Of a stretch of DNA of 64,000 bases, positions 8,370 to 17,859 are shown in pieces. The stretch lies in assembly GCA_904424815.1 (NCBI GenBank), contig CAJGBI010000002.1:766206-830205 (forward strand). The letters run 5' to 3'. The position numbers and the translations under genes are program-made. The notes below the pieces were generated by a model, which worked only from the letters and a program-made list of their open reading frames with translations, made no database searches and was not told the origin of the DNA. This DNA is from Puniceicoccaceae bacterium Marseille-Q1082 (GTDB lineage Bacteria; Verrucomicrobiota; Verrucomicrobiia; Opitutales; Intestinicryptomonadaceae). Numbering within the stretch: the stretch's first letter is position 1; each line of letters starts with the position of its first letter.

Positions 8370-9665
8370 ATGGAATACAGGCACGAAACCCTCGCCGTCC
8401 ACGCGGGACAGGTTCCAGACCCCGCGACCCTCGCGCGCGCCGTCCCCGTTTACAGGACGACCGCCTACAACTTCAAAAGCGCCAAGCACGGCGCCGACCT
8501 TTTCGCGCTGAAAGAGAGCGGCAACATCTACGCGCGCCTGATGAACCCCACAAACGACGTGCTCGAAAAGCGGCTCGCCGCGCTCGACAAGGGAGCGGCC
8601 GCGCTCACGTTCTCCTCGGGAACTGCCGCCATAGCGTTTACCATTCTCAACATACTGCGCGCCGGAGACGAACTCGTGAGCGCGAACAACCTGTACGGCG
8701 GAACCTACACGCAGTTTGACGCGATTCTCCCCCAGTGCGGAATCAAGACGCGCTTCGCAAAAGTCAACGACTTCGCCGCGACCGAGGCCGCTATAAACGG
8801 CCGCACGCGCGCAATATACATAGAGACGGTCGGCAATCCGGCTCTCGACGTCGCCGACATAGAGGAATACTCCAGAATCGCGAAGCGGCACCATCTGCCG
8901 CTGATAGCGGACTCCACTTTCACGCCGCCCACCCTTTTGAGGCCGATAGAACACGGCGCGGACATCGTGATACATTCGCTCTCCAAATGGATAGGCGGGC
9001 ATGGGACCGCCATCGGAGGGGCGGTGGTAGACGCCGGCAAATTTGATTGGAGCGACCCGAAATTCGCGCTCTACAACGAGCCCGACGGGGGATACCACGG
9101 CCTGCGGTTCGCGCGCGACCTCGGCGACCTCAATGCGCTCGCGTTCATTATGCGCCTGCGCGCCGTGGGGCTGCGGAATCTCGGGCCGACGCTCTCGCCC
9201 GACGCCGCGTGGATATTCTTGCAGGGGGTGGAAAGCCTCCCGCTGAGAATAGAGCGGCACAGCTCGAACGCACTGAAAGTGGCGGAATTTCTGAGGTCCC
9301 ACCCGAAAGTCGCGTGGGTCCGCTACCCGGGGCTGGATGGCGACCCGTCGAACGCCCTTGCAAAAAAATACCTCAAAAACGGATTCGGCGGAATGGTCGT
9401 TTTCGGCGCGAAAGGCGGATACGGCGCGGCGGTGAAAATCGTGGACGGAATAAAACTTTTCAGCAACCTCGCGAACGTGGGGGACGCGAAGAGCCTGATT
9501 CTTCACCCCGCAAGCACGTCGCATTCGCAGCTCGGCGAGGAGGCGCAGAGGGCGGCGGGGCTGGCGCCGGATCTGATAAGGCTGTCGATAGGCATAGAAC
9601 ACATAGACGATATCATCGCGGCTCTTGATTCCGCCCTTGATTTGGCGAATGCTTTTGGCGAATAG
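8370..9665 (+). CDS. metY: O-acetylhomoserine sulfhydrylase
   Basis: Cys/Met-metabolism PLP enzyme of about 430 residues, the size of MetY (MetB and MetC are nearer 390). The PLP lysine is in IHSLSKWIGGHG. The N-terminus, HETLAVHAGQVPDPATLARAVPVY, is followed by the YxRLMNPTNDVLEKRLAALD segment typical of OAH sulfhydrylases. The start at 8370 has AAGGGA upstream and begins at the conserved MEYRHET; an upstream in-frame ATG would add 35 unrelated residues. It makes homocysteine directly from sulfide. Confidence 0.92.
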   Translation: MEYRHETLAVHAGQVPDPATLARAVPVYRTTAYNFKSAKHGADLFALKESGNIYARLMNPTNDVLEKRLAALDKGAAALTFSSGTAAIAFTILNILRAGDELVSANNLYGGTYTQFDAILPQCGIKTRFAKVNDFAATEAAINGRTRAIYIETVGNPALDVADIEEYSRIAKRHHLPLIADSTFTPPTLLRPIEHGADIVIHSLSKWIGGHGTAIGGAVVDAGKFDWSDPKFALYNEPDGGYHGLRFARDLGDLNALAFIMRLRAVGLRNLGPTLSPDAAWIFLQGVESLPLRIERHSSNALKVAEFLRSHPKVAWVRYPGLDGDPSNALAKKYLKNGFGGMVVFGAKGGYGAAVKIVDGIKLFSNLANVGDAKSLILHPASTSHSQLGEEAQRAAGLAPDLIRLSIGIEHIDDIIAALDSALDLANAFGE

Positions 9666-9671
9666 CTCCGT

Positions 9672-9733
9672 TTCGGGGAAAGCCGCCACTGGTCACGTAC
9701 TAATGTACGCTCCCACCGGCGGCTTTCCCCGAA
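9672..9733. repeat. Long nested inverted repeat behind metY
   Basis: A perfect 16-bp inverted repeat (TTCGGGGAAAGCCGCC at 9672-9687 with its complement at 9718-9733) encloses a second hairpin, CGTAC-TAAT-GTACG (9696-9709). It starts seven bases after the metY stop. There is no T tract, so it is not a classical terminator; mRNA 3'-end protection or a small mobile repeat are possible. Confidence 0.7.
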
Positions 9734-9808
9734 TACTCGCTCTTCATCCAAAATCATTACGCCAAATCGGGCACCTTTGGTTTTCGGAACGAACTCCGGA
9801 AGTATTAA

Positions 9809-9837
9809 CGAACCTCTTATGGGAGATTCGTTTTTTT
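9809..9837 (+). terminator. Terminator downstream of metY
   Basis: An imperfect stem (CGAA at 9809-9812 with TTCG at 9827-9830, and CTC with GAG inside) is followed by seven T at 9831-9837. Confidence 0.6.
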
Positions 9838-9889
9838 GTGGGGAATAGGGAGGGGATAGAAGTATTGGCGGAGCCAATCTTCGTAAGGG

Positions 9890-10020
9890 CGCAGCCCTTC
9901 AATGGCTGGCGCACCTTGCGCCCGTAAGGGGCGCCAGCCCCTTCAATGGAAGCGGCCCTGCCAGCCCCTTCAATGGATGCGGCACCGCCGCCCGCCCTCT
10001 TCAATGGAAGCGGCCCTGCC
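9890..10020. repeat. Cluster of imperfect TTCAATGG repeats
   Basis: TTCAATGG occurs at 9898, 9942, 9969 and 10000. Three copies continue as A(A/T)GCGGC and two of these are followed by CCTGCC. The first unit can fold: GGCTGGCGC pairs with GCGCCAGCC around a GC-rich loop. The first unit also closely resembles the intergenic element at 29121. No open frame fits. It looks like a small non-coding dispersed repeat. Confidence 0.65.
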
Positions 10021-10147
10021 GTGGAAGTGCGCTGTGCGCCGACCCGCGCCCGCTTCTTTCAATAAAAGGCTTGAATTATTGAAATTTTTATACAAATATA
10101 GTTTCACCAAAACGAAAAAACGTTTAAATTTACCCCCCAACAGCTTT

Positions 10148-10873
10148 ATGAATACAAGAAAAACATCAAAAGGTTTCACACTCGTAGAACTGCTCATCGT
10201 CATCGCAATTATCGGTGTGCTCGCAAGTTTGATCATGCCGAACTTGGGGTCCGTAATGGGCAAGGGCGACCAGGTCAAGGCGCAGAACGCGGCCCGCAGC
10301 ATATCGAATGCCTGGATTTCAGCCGCGCGAACCGGCACGAAGTCGCGCATGATAGCCGCCAGAGACATCTATGGATGGGCGGAAAAAATCGCCAGATACG
10401 GCGATATGAACGAGCCGACAATGTGGATTCTCGACTTTGACGTCGCCGTCGCAGAAAAGGCCGCGGAAGGCGCCCCCATGCCGATTTCCGTCGTAAACCG
10501 CGTGGGAACATCCTCGCAGCTCAATCCGGAATTCAAGGCCTACCCGATATCCTGGGAAGTCGCGAACCGCACTGAGCCCAACGCTCCTTCCGGCACCCCG
10601 CTCGTATGGTCCCGCGGCCTCAAGCCGAACGGCTCCTGGGACGCCATGGACGGCGTGTTTAAGGACGAAGGCGGCATCATGGCTTTCACGGACGGCCACG
10701 TCAACTGGTACGCCTCCATGCGCGACGAAGAATCCCGCAGCGGCCTGCTGAAAATCTACGGGCAGACCCAGAGAACCTACAACATCGGCCAGGCAATCCG
10801 CGGCGGATCCGCGAACATCCTGCGCTCCGATCTCCAGTCCTCGGAAGAAGATTTCGTAGACGAGGAAGAATAA
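10148..10873 (+). CDS. Type IV pilin-like / general secretion pseudopilin
   Basis: 241-residue protein with a class III prepilin signal: short basic leader, then KGFTLVELLIVIAIIGV, with Glu at +5 and a hydrophobic helix, the substrate of a PilD-type peptidase. Near the C-terminus FTDGHVNWY resembles the DGHV tail motif of the large prepilin-like families in Planctomycetes, Verrucomicrobia and Lentisphaerae. The start at 10148 places the leader correctly; the frame is open for another 246 bases upstream through the repeat cluster but that part is not protein-like. It stands alone, so its secretion or pilus partners are elsewhere. Confidence 0.85.
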   Translation: MNTRKTSKGFTLVELLIVIAIIGVLASLIMPNLGSVMGKGDQVKAQNAARSISNAWISAARTGTKSRMIAARDIYGWAEKIARYGDMNEPTMWILDFDVAVAEKAAEGAPMPISVVNRVGTSSQLNPEFKAYPISWEVANRTEPNAPSGTPLVWSRGLKPNGSWDAMDGVFKDEGGIMAFTDGHVNWYASMRDEESRSGLLKIYGQTQRTYNIGQAIRGGSANILRSDLQSSEEDFVDEEE

Positions 10874-10887
10874 AGCTTTGCCAAACG

Positions 10888-10920
10888 CGGCGGCGGGGCT
10901 TAGGCTCCGCCGCCGTTTTC
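10888..10920 (+). terminator. Terminator of the pseudopilin gene
   Basis: A 9-bp stem (CGGCGGCGG 10888-10896 with CCGCCGCCG 10907-10915) is followed by TTTTCGTTT, just after the stop codon. Confidence 0.8.
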
Positions 10921-10928
10921 GTTTACAA

Positions 10929-10966
10929 TTCCGCCGCCGGACGTTCATATCCGGCGGCGGAAATTT
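10929..10966. terminator. Second hairpin between pseudopilin and recA
   Basis: A perfect 13-bp stem (10929-10941 with 10950-10962) has an 8-base loop and only a short T tract (ATTTT). It sits between convergent genes and may stop transcription from either side. Confidence 0.55.
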
Positions 10967-11046
10967 TATGCGCGAAAAGCCTCCGGCGCAAATTGTGCGG
11001 CATTAAAGCGCTCGCCTGCAAAAAGAGCGGAAATCCCGCCCCGCGG

Positions 11047-12093
11047 CTACGCGTTTTCGCCGAGGGCGGTGCCGCCCACCACGGTGGTGGAGGCGGTGAT
11101 TGCCTCGCGGATTTTTTCGGCGACGTCGGGGTGCTCCATGAGGTAGGCCTTTGCCGCTTCGCGCCCCTGTCCTATGAGTTCGCCGTTATAGGAAATCCAC
11201 GCGCCCTTCTTTTCGAGTATCTTCTGCTCTATGCCCAAATCGATCAGGCTGCCGGTGAGCGAAATGCCCTCGTTGTACATGATGTCGAATTCGCATTCGG
11301 TAAAGGGCGGCGCAACTTTGTTTTTGACGACCTTTATCTTGGTGCGGTTGCCTATTACTTTTCCGGAAGCGTCCTTTATCTGCCCTATTCTGCGGATGTC
11401 GATGCGCACCGAAGCGAAGAATTTGAGCGCGCGCCCGCCGGGGGTCGTCTCGGGATTGCCGAACATCACGCCGATTTTCTCGCGGATTTGGTTTGTGAAC
11501 ACGCAAATGCATGAAGTCTTGCTGATGGCGGCGGTCAGGCGGCGCATTGCCTGGCTCATCATGCGCGCCTGGAGCCCGACGGTGGTGTCGCCCATCTGCC
11601 CGTCGAGCTCCTGCCGCGAGACGAGGGCAGCCACGGAGTCGATTACCACAACGTCTATCGCGCCGGAGCGTATGAGGGTCTCGGCTATATTGAGGGCGTC
11701 CTCGCCGCATTCGGGCTGGGCCACCATGAGGTTTTCGAGGTCAACGCCCACGACTTTCGCGTAATGCGGGTCGAGGGCGTGCTCGACGTCGATGAACACG
11801 GCGTTGCCGCCCCTGCGCTGCGCCTCGGCTATGAGCGAGAGGCAGAGGGTGGTCTTGCCCGAGGATTCGGGGCCGTAGATTTCGACGATTCTGCCGCGCG
11901 GCAGTCCGCCGACGCCGAGGGCGAGGTCTATGGCCACCGACCCCGTACTTATCGTCTCGACGTTCATCTTGGTCGCGTCGCCGAGGCGGACGAGCGAGCC
12001 CTCCCCGAACTGTTTGTTTACCATGCTGAGGGCGGTTTCGAGAGCCTTGTCGTCCTTGGCTATCTGCTGCGTGGGAATCTTTTGTTTTGCCAT
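11047..12093 (-). CDS. recA: Recombinase RecA
   Basis: Forms filaments on single-stranded DNA for homologous recombination and induces LexA self-cleavage. The 348-residue length is typical. Walker A is GPESSGKTT, Walker B is [10 protein letters not shown], and the L2 loop region [22 protein letters not shown] and the [18 protein letters not shown] segment are intact. It is monocistronic and divergent from the ptx operon. I found no clear LexA box in the 210-base upstream gap. Confidence 0.97.
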   Translation of the reverse strand: MAKQKIPTQQIAKDDKALETALSMVNKQFGEGSLVRLGDATKMNVETISTGSVAIDLALGVGGLPRGRIVEIYGPESSGKTTLCLSLIAEAQRRGGNAVFIDVEHALDPHYAKVVGVDLENLMVAQPECGEDALNIAETLIRSGAIDVVVIDSVAALVSRQELDGQMGDTTVGLQARMMSQAMRRLTAAISKTSCICVFTNQIREKIGVMFGNPETTPGGRALKFFASVRIDIRRIGQIKDASGKVIGNRTKIKVVKNKVAPPFTECEFDIMYNEGISLTGSLIDLGIEQKILEKKGAWISYNGELIGQGREAAKAYLMEHPDVAEKIREAITASTTVVGGTALGENA

Positions 12094-12258
12094 ACGTTTT
12101 TTGCGATTTCGTTGTTATCTTAAAATTCGCACGGGTTTATATTCCGGCGGCGCGGGGGTGTCCACAAAATTATTTTGCGCGGCGCGGATTTGCCGCGAAA
12201 ACCTCCGGCGCAGGCGGGGGAGAGCCTTTATAAAATTCTAAACGCGCCCTAATGTTTT

Positions 12259-12279
12259 TTTAACTTCCGCGGGGTTAAA
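12259..12279. promoter_or_regulatory. Inverted repeat upstream of ptxA
   Basis: TTTAAC (12259-12264), a 9-base spacer, then GTTAAA (12274-12279), 25 bases before the ptxA start. The position suits an operator or activator site. It does not resemble the enterobacterial Pho box, and no regulator gene is adjacent. Confidence 0.35.
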
Positions 12280-12303
12280 TGCCCCGAAACGATTTTTCCG
12301 GAT

Positions 12304-14056
<1,753 letters not shown>

Positions 14057-14059
14057 GGC

Positions 14060-14899
14060 ATGAAAGGCGTCGAAGAATGCGTTTTGCCTCCGCGCGACGC
14101 GCCCCGCTTTGAGGCGGCGAGGGTGCTCGACGCGTGCAGGGCCCGCAGAATGAAGGGGGCGGCGATATTCGCCGCCGCCTCCGCCGCCGTCATTGCGTCG
14201 GCGTGGATTTCGGGGCTTCTGGACTTTCAAAGGCTCTCTGAGGGGATACCGGACTTTTTCTCGCTGCTGTGCGAGATGCTCCCGCCGGACTTTTCGAAAA
14301 TCGGCTCGTGGATGGGGCCGGTGGCGGACACGCTTGCGATGAGCGTTGCGGGAACGGCGCTTGCGATAGCGTTTTCGCTGCCGCTCGGGTTTCTCGCCGC
14401 GCGCAACACCTCGCCGCATCCGGCGGTCTACGCCGCCTCGAGGCTCGTGCTAAACCTTCTGCGCTCCGTTCCCGAACTCATAATGGGCATAATATTCGTG
14501 GCGGCGGTGGGGTTCGGCGCGCTCCCGGGGGTGCTTGCGCTCGGCTTCCACTCGGTCGGCATGGTCGGCAAATTCTTCGCCGAATCCATAGAGCACGTCG
14601 ACCCCAAGCCGGTCGAGGCCGTGAAAGCCTCGGGCGCGGGCAGGACGGCGTGCATATTCGTGGCGGTTTTGCCGCAGGTTCTCGGGCAGATGGCGGACGT
14701 CGCCGTGTACAGGTGGGAATACAATTTCAGGGCCTCCACCGTCCTCGGCGCCGTGGGCGCGGGCGGGATAGGCTTCGAGCTGATAGGCTCGCTGAGAATC
14801 CTTGAATACCGCGAAGTTTCGGCGATAATACTCGTGATACTCGCGATGGTCACGGCGGTTGACGCCTTCGGTTCCAAACTCAGAAAAATTTTCAAATAA
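14060..14899 (+). CDS. ptxC: Phosphite ABC transporter permease
   Basis: 279-residue PhnE/PtxC-type inner-membrane permease with about six hydrophobic segments. The cytoplasmic EAA loop that docks to the ATPase is EAVKASGAGRTACIFVAVLPQ. The family C-terminal signature YRWEYNFRASTVLGAVGAGGIG is present. It is translationally coupled: three bases after ptxB and one base before ptxD. Confidence 0.88.
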   Translation: MKGVEECVLPPRDAPRFEAARVLDACRARRMKGAAIFAAASAAVIASAWISGLLDFQRLSEGIPDFFSLLCEMLPPDFSKIGSWMGPVADTLAMSVAGTALAIAFSLPLGFLAARNTSPHPAVYAASRLVLNLLRSVPELIMGIIFVAAVGFGALPGVLALGFHSVGMVGKFFAESIEHVDPKPVEAVKASGAGRTACIFVAVLPQVLGQMADVAVYRWEYNFRASTVLGAVGAGGIGFELIGSLRILEYREVSAIILVILAMVTAVDAFGSKLRKIFK

Positions 14900-14900
14900 A

Positions 14901-15899
14901 ATGAGGCCGAAAGTCGCGATAACAAACTGGATACACCCCGACCTTCTGGAGGAAATCCGGGAATTTGCGGACGCCGCGGCGAACCAGTCCCGCGAGGCTC
15001 TCACGGCGCGCGCGGCGGCGGAGGCGGCCGCCGACGCCGACGCCGTCATCGCGTTCATGCCCGACCGCGTTGACGCCGCGTTTCTGGACGCCTGCCCCAG
15101 GCTCAAAATCGTGGCGGGCGCGCTGAAAGGCTGCGACAATTTCGACGCCGAAGCCTGCGCCGCGCGCGGCGTGTGGCTGACGGTCGTGCCGGACCTCCTC
15201 TCAGCCCCGACTGCGGAGCTTCTGGCGACGCTGTTTCTGGGGCTCACCCGCAACGTGCGCAGGGGCGACGAACTCGTGAGGTCCGGCAAATTCGCGGGCT
15301 GGCGCCCCGTCCTATACGGGGCGTCCGCGGGCGGAAAGCGGTTCGGATTTCTCGGAATGGGAGCCGTCGGCAGGGAGGCGGTAAAGCGGCTCGGGGCGTT
15401 CGGAATGAAACTCGTGTACTCCGACCTGAAACGAATGGCGCCCGACGAGGAAAAATCGCTCGGACTCGAATTTTGCTCCCCCGACGAACTGGTAAACTCG
15501 TGCGATTTCGTCGCGCCGCTGCTTCCGCTCAACGCCTCCACATTGCATTTTATAGACGCCGCGCGCCTGTCGAAATTCAAGCGCGGCGCCTACCTCATAA
15601 ACGTCGGGCGCGGCTCGACGGTCGACGAGGAGGCTGTCGCGGACGCCCTTGAATCGGGGATTCTCGCGGGGTACGCCGCGGACGTATTCGAGATGGAGGA
15701 CTGGGCGAGGGAAGACAGGCCGCGCGGCGTTGCGCCCCGCCTGCTGAATCCCGAGCTCAACACGCTGTTTACCCCGCACCTCGGCTCCGCGACGGACGAG
15801 GCGAGGCGCGCGATAACGAAAGCGGCAATCGCGGAAGTCCGCCGCGTCCTATCCGGCAGGCCCCCCCTCAACGCCGTAAACTCCCCGCGCTTCGGCTGA
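14901..15899 (+). CDS. ptxD: Phosphite dehydrogenase (NAD-dependent)
   Basis: Oxidises phosphite to phosphate with reduction of NAD. The 332-residue D-2-hydroxyacid-dehydrogenase fold has the residues established for Pseudomonas stutzeri PtxD, at the same numbers through most of the chain: Met53, Lys76 (ALKGCDNFD), Trp134, Tyr139, Arg237, and Glu266 in VFEMEDWAR. The catalytic His, Ser and Arg are at 293, 296 and 302, one position later because of a one-residue insertion. The Rossmann motif is GMGAVG; Asp175 at the cofactor-specificity position favours NAD. The diagnostic strings AFMPDRVDA and ARGVWLT are also present. An upstream in-frame ATG lies inside ptxC and is not needed. Confidence 0.9.
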   Translation: MRPKVAITNWIHPDLLEEIREFADAAANQSREALTARAAAEAAADADAVIAFMPDRVDAAFLDACPRLKIVAGALKGCDNFDAEACAARGVWLTVVPDLLSAPTAELLATLFLGLTRNVRRGDELVRSGKFAGWRPVLYGASAGGKRFGFLGMGAVGREAVKRLGAFGMKLVYSDLKRMAPDEEKSLGLEFCSPDELVNSCDFVAPLLPLNASTLHFIDAARLSKFKRGAYLINVGRGSTVDEEAVADALESGILAGYAADVFEMEDWAREDRPRGVAPRLLNPELNTLFTPHLGSATDEARRAITKAAIAEVRRVLSGRPPLNAVNSPRFG

Positions 15900-15939
15900 C
15901 GCCGCGCGGCGGATTCTCCGGAGCCGCAATTTCGGAAAT

Positions 15940-15960
15940 CCCCCGCGGAAAGCGCGGGGG
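15940..15960 (+). terminator. Hairpin at the end of ptxABCD
   Basis: An 8-bp stem (CCCCCGCG 15940-15947 with CGCGGGGG 15953-15960) with a GAAAG loop, 40 bases past the ptxD stop. It has no T tract, so it may be a factor-assisted terminator or a stability hairpin. Confidence 0.4.
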
Positions 15961-15977
15961 GCGTCCGGAAAAACGCA

Positions 15978-16005
15978 TTGACGCCGCGGGCGCGCGCGAT
16001 ACCGT
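15978..16005 (+). promoter_or_regulatory. Promoter of the BNR protein, leaderless layout
   Basis: TTGACG (15978-15983), a 16-base spacer, then TACCGT (16000-16005). The -10 ends seven bases before the ATG at 16013, so transcription would begin at or next to the start codon. An in-frame GTG at 16004 lies inside the -10 and is therefore an unlikely start. Confidence 0.55.
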
Positions 16006-16012
16006 GAAATTT

Positions 16013-17722
16013 ATGAAGTTTTCGCTATTTTTGCTCGCGGTCTGCGCAGCCTTTGCGCGCGCGCACGCAGACCCGAAATCCTACGAAGAAGTCTTCGCGC
16101 CGACAATTGTCGGAATTCCGACGGCGGACGCCGTAATGGGCCTCTGCAAGATGCCCGACGGGAAAATCCGCCACTACAATTACGGAGGCCAGCCCGAGAA
16201 CGCCGCGGGCGGGGCCTTTTCTCTGGATGTCTCCAACAGAATGTATATAGAGTCTTCCGACGGCGGCTTTACATGGGAAAAGCGCCAGGCCGCCAAAGGT
16301 GAGGAATTCGGCCCGTTTTTCCACCCCGAGAGCGGAAGGTATTTCAACTTTCTGAACATCGGGGGCTCGGCGTGGTTCCTGGACTGCGGCGAGGACGGAA
16401 AGTGCGCGAAAAAATCGCAGATATGCCCGTGGCCGCTCGAATTTAACGCGGAGCCCCTCGTCGTCGGGAAGCGCATTCTAATGCCCGTCACACTGCGAAC
16501 TTCGAGCTCGCAAAAATCCAACGATTTCGTGTTCGGCGCGATATTTTTGATAACAGACGATTTTGGGAAAACCTGGAAGAAATCCGGCCGCCTGAACGTC
16601 CCCCACCACAAGGCGGGGGGAACCCACATGGGGACGCGCTGGAACCACGACGCGATGGAGCCGTCGGCTGTTGCGCTGAAAGACGGAACTCTCCTGTGCC
16701 TGCTTCGGACTTCGCTCGACAACCTCTGGCAGTCGCGCTCGAAAGACGGGGGAATGACGTGGGAAGAACCCACCCCCACGCCGTTTTACGGGACGTGCGT
16801 CATGCCGAAAATCGGCAGGCTGTCGGACGGAAGGCTGCTTTGCATGTGGTCTAACGCGACCCCCCTGCCGGAAGTTAGGGGCGCGGACGGGGTGTGGGAG
16901 GACGTTTTCACAAACCGCAACGCAATACACGCGGCGATTTCCGAAGACGACGGCAAGACGTGGAGGGGATTCCGCGAAGTGCTGCTCGACTCGCGGCGCG
17001 ACGCGGGGGATTTCGCCGACGCGTACGGGGCTGACAAGAGCCTGCACCAGTCGCAGTTCATAGAGGTCGCCCCCGGGAAAATTCTGGCGGCGGTGGGGCA
17101 GAGCGGGCTGCACCGGAAACTCGTAATGTTCGACGCCGGCTGGCTGCTGGAAAATTCGCGCGAATGCGACTTTTCAAACGGCCTGGACGATTGGAGCGTG
17201 TTCAACTATAAAAAGGGGGTCCGCGGGCACTGCGCCTACAACAGAATCGCCGGATGCTCCCTCGAAGGCAATCCCGACTCCGCCGGCAAAAAATGCATGC
17301 TCATAAAATACGAGCCCGACGAGTCGCTCGTGAGCGACATACGCGGGGCAGTGTGGAATTTTCCGGCGGCGCGCAAGGGGGAAATCGCCCTTAAAGCGAA
17401 GTTCAACAAGGGATTCAAAGGCGCGAAAATAATGCTCCACGACCGCTGGATAAACCCGTCGGACGAAGTTGCTGAGTCGCTCGCGCTCGCGTCAATCAGG
17501 CTGCCCGAAAGCCTCGGAGACGGCTCCGTCCGCGACTTGCGCCTGAAATTCGACGCCGGCGCCAAAACCGCAAGGCTTTTCGACGGCGACAAAAAAATCG
17601 CCGAAGCCGAGATGGGGCGCCCCGCCCCCGTAGGCATTTCGTACCTGCACATACAGAGCGAAAAATCCCCGGGGGACGCCGGAATGCTCTTGCTTTCCGT
17701 ATCCGAAAAGGGCAGGCCGTAA
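16013..17722 (+). CDS. Secreted BNR-repeat (sialidase-like) protein
   Basis: 569-residue exported protein with a signal peptide (MKFSLFLLAVCAAFARAHA). Four Asp-box-type turns of a sialidase-like beta-propeller are visible: SSDGGFTWE, TDDFGKTWK, SKDGGMTWE and SEDDGKTWR. The segment HNDAMEPSAVALKDGTLLCLLRTS is typical of BNR exo-sialidase-like families. I see no FRIP-type motif, so true sialidase activity is not assured. Residues after about 390 form a separate beta-sandwich-like domain. It has its own promoter and is not part of ptxABCD. Confidence 0.75.
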   Translation: MKFSLFLLAVCAAFARAHADPKSYEEVFAPTIVGIPTADAVMGLCKMPDGKIRHYNYGGQPENAAGGAFSLDVSNRMYIESSDGGFTWEKRQAAKGEEFGPFFHPESGRYFNFLNIGGSAWFLDCGEDGKCAKKSQICPWPLEFNAEPLVVGKRILMPVTLRTSSSQKSNDFVFGAIFLITDDFGKTWKKSGRLNVPHHKAGGTHMGTRWNHDAMEPSAVALKDGTLLCLLRTSLDNLWQSRSKDGGMTWEEPTPTPFYGTCVMPKIGRLSDGRLLCMWSNATPLPEVRGADGVWEDVFTNRNAIHAAISEDDGKTWRGFREVLLDSRRDAGDFADAYGADKSLHQSQFIEVAPGKILAAVGQSGLHRKLVMFDAGWLLENSRECDFSNGLDDWSVFNYKKGVRGHCAYNRIAGCSLEGNPDSAGKKCMLIKYEPDESLVSDIRGAVWNFPAARKGEIALKAKFNKGFKGAKIMLHDRWINPSDEVAESLALASIRLPESLGDGSVRDLRLKFDAGAKTARLFDGDKKIAEAEMGRPAPVGISYLHIQSEKSPGDAGMLLLSVSEKGRP

Positions 17723-17859
17723 ACTCCAACCCCTTCCGCGCGCCTCGGATGCGCGCGTTTGCGCTTTAGAAAAAGATTTTGAAACGCCTGCCGGCGGGCA
17801 AAATTTCGGCGTTTTGCGGCGTTTCGGGGGGCGGCAGGCACGCGCATCCCCCCGCCTTG

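Noticed and set aside
9890-10020. Possible CRISPR array from repeated TTCAATGG units
   Set aside because: Units are imperfect, spaced 44, 27 and 31 bases apart, not separated by unique spacers of even length, and no cas genes are near.
9902-10147. N-terminal extension of the pseudopilin frame through the repeat cluster
   Set aside because: The prepilin leader must be short; the ATG at 10148 gives the correct class III signal, while the upstream part is translated repeat DNA.
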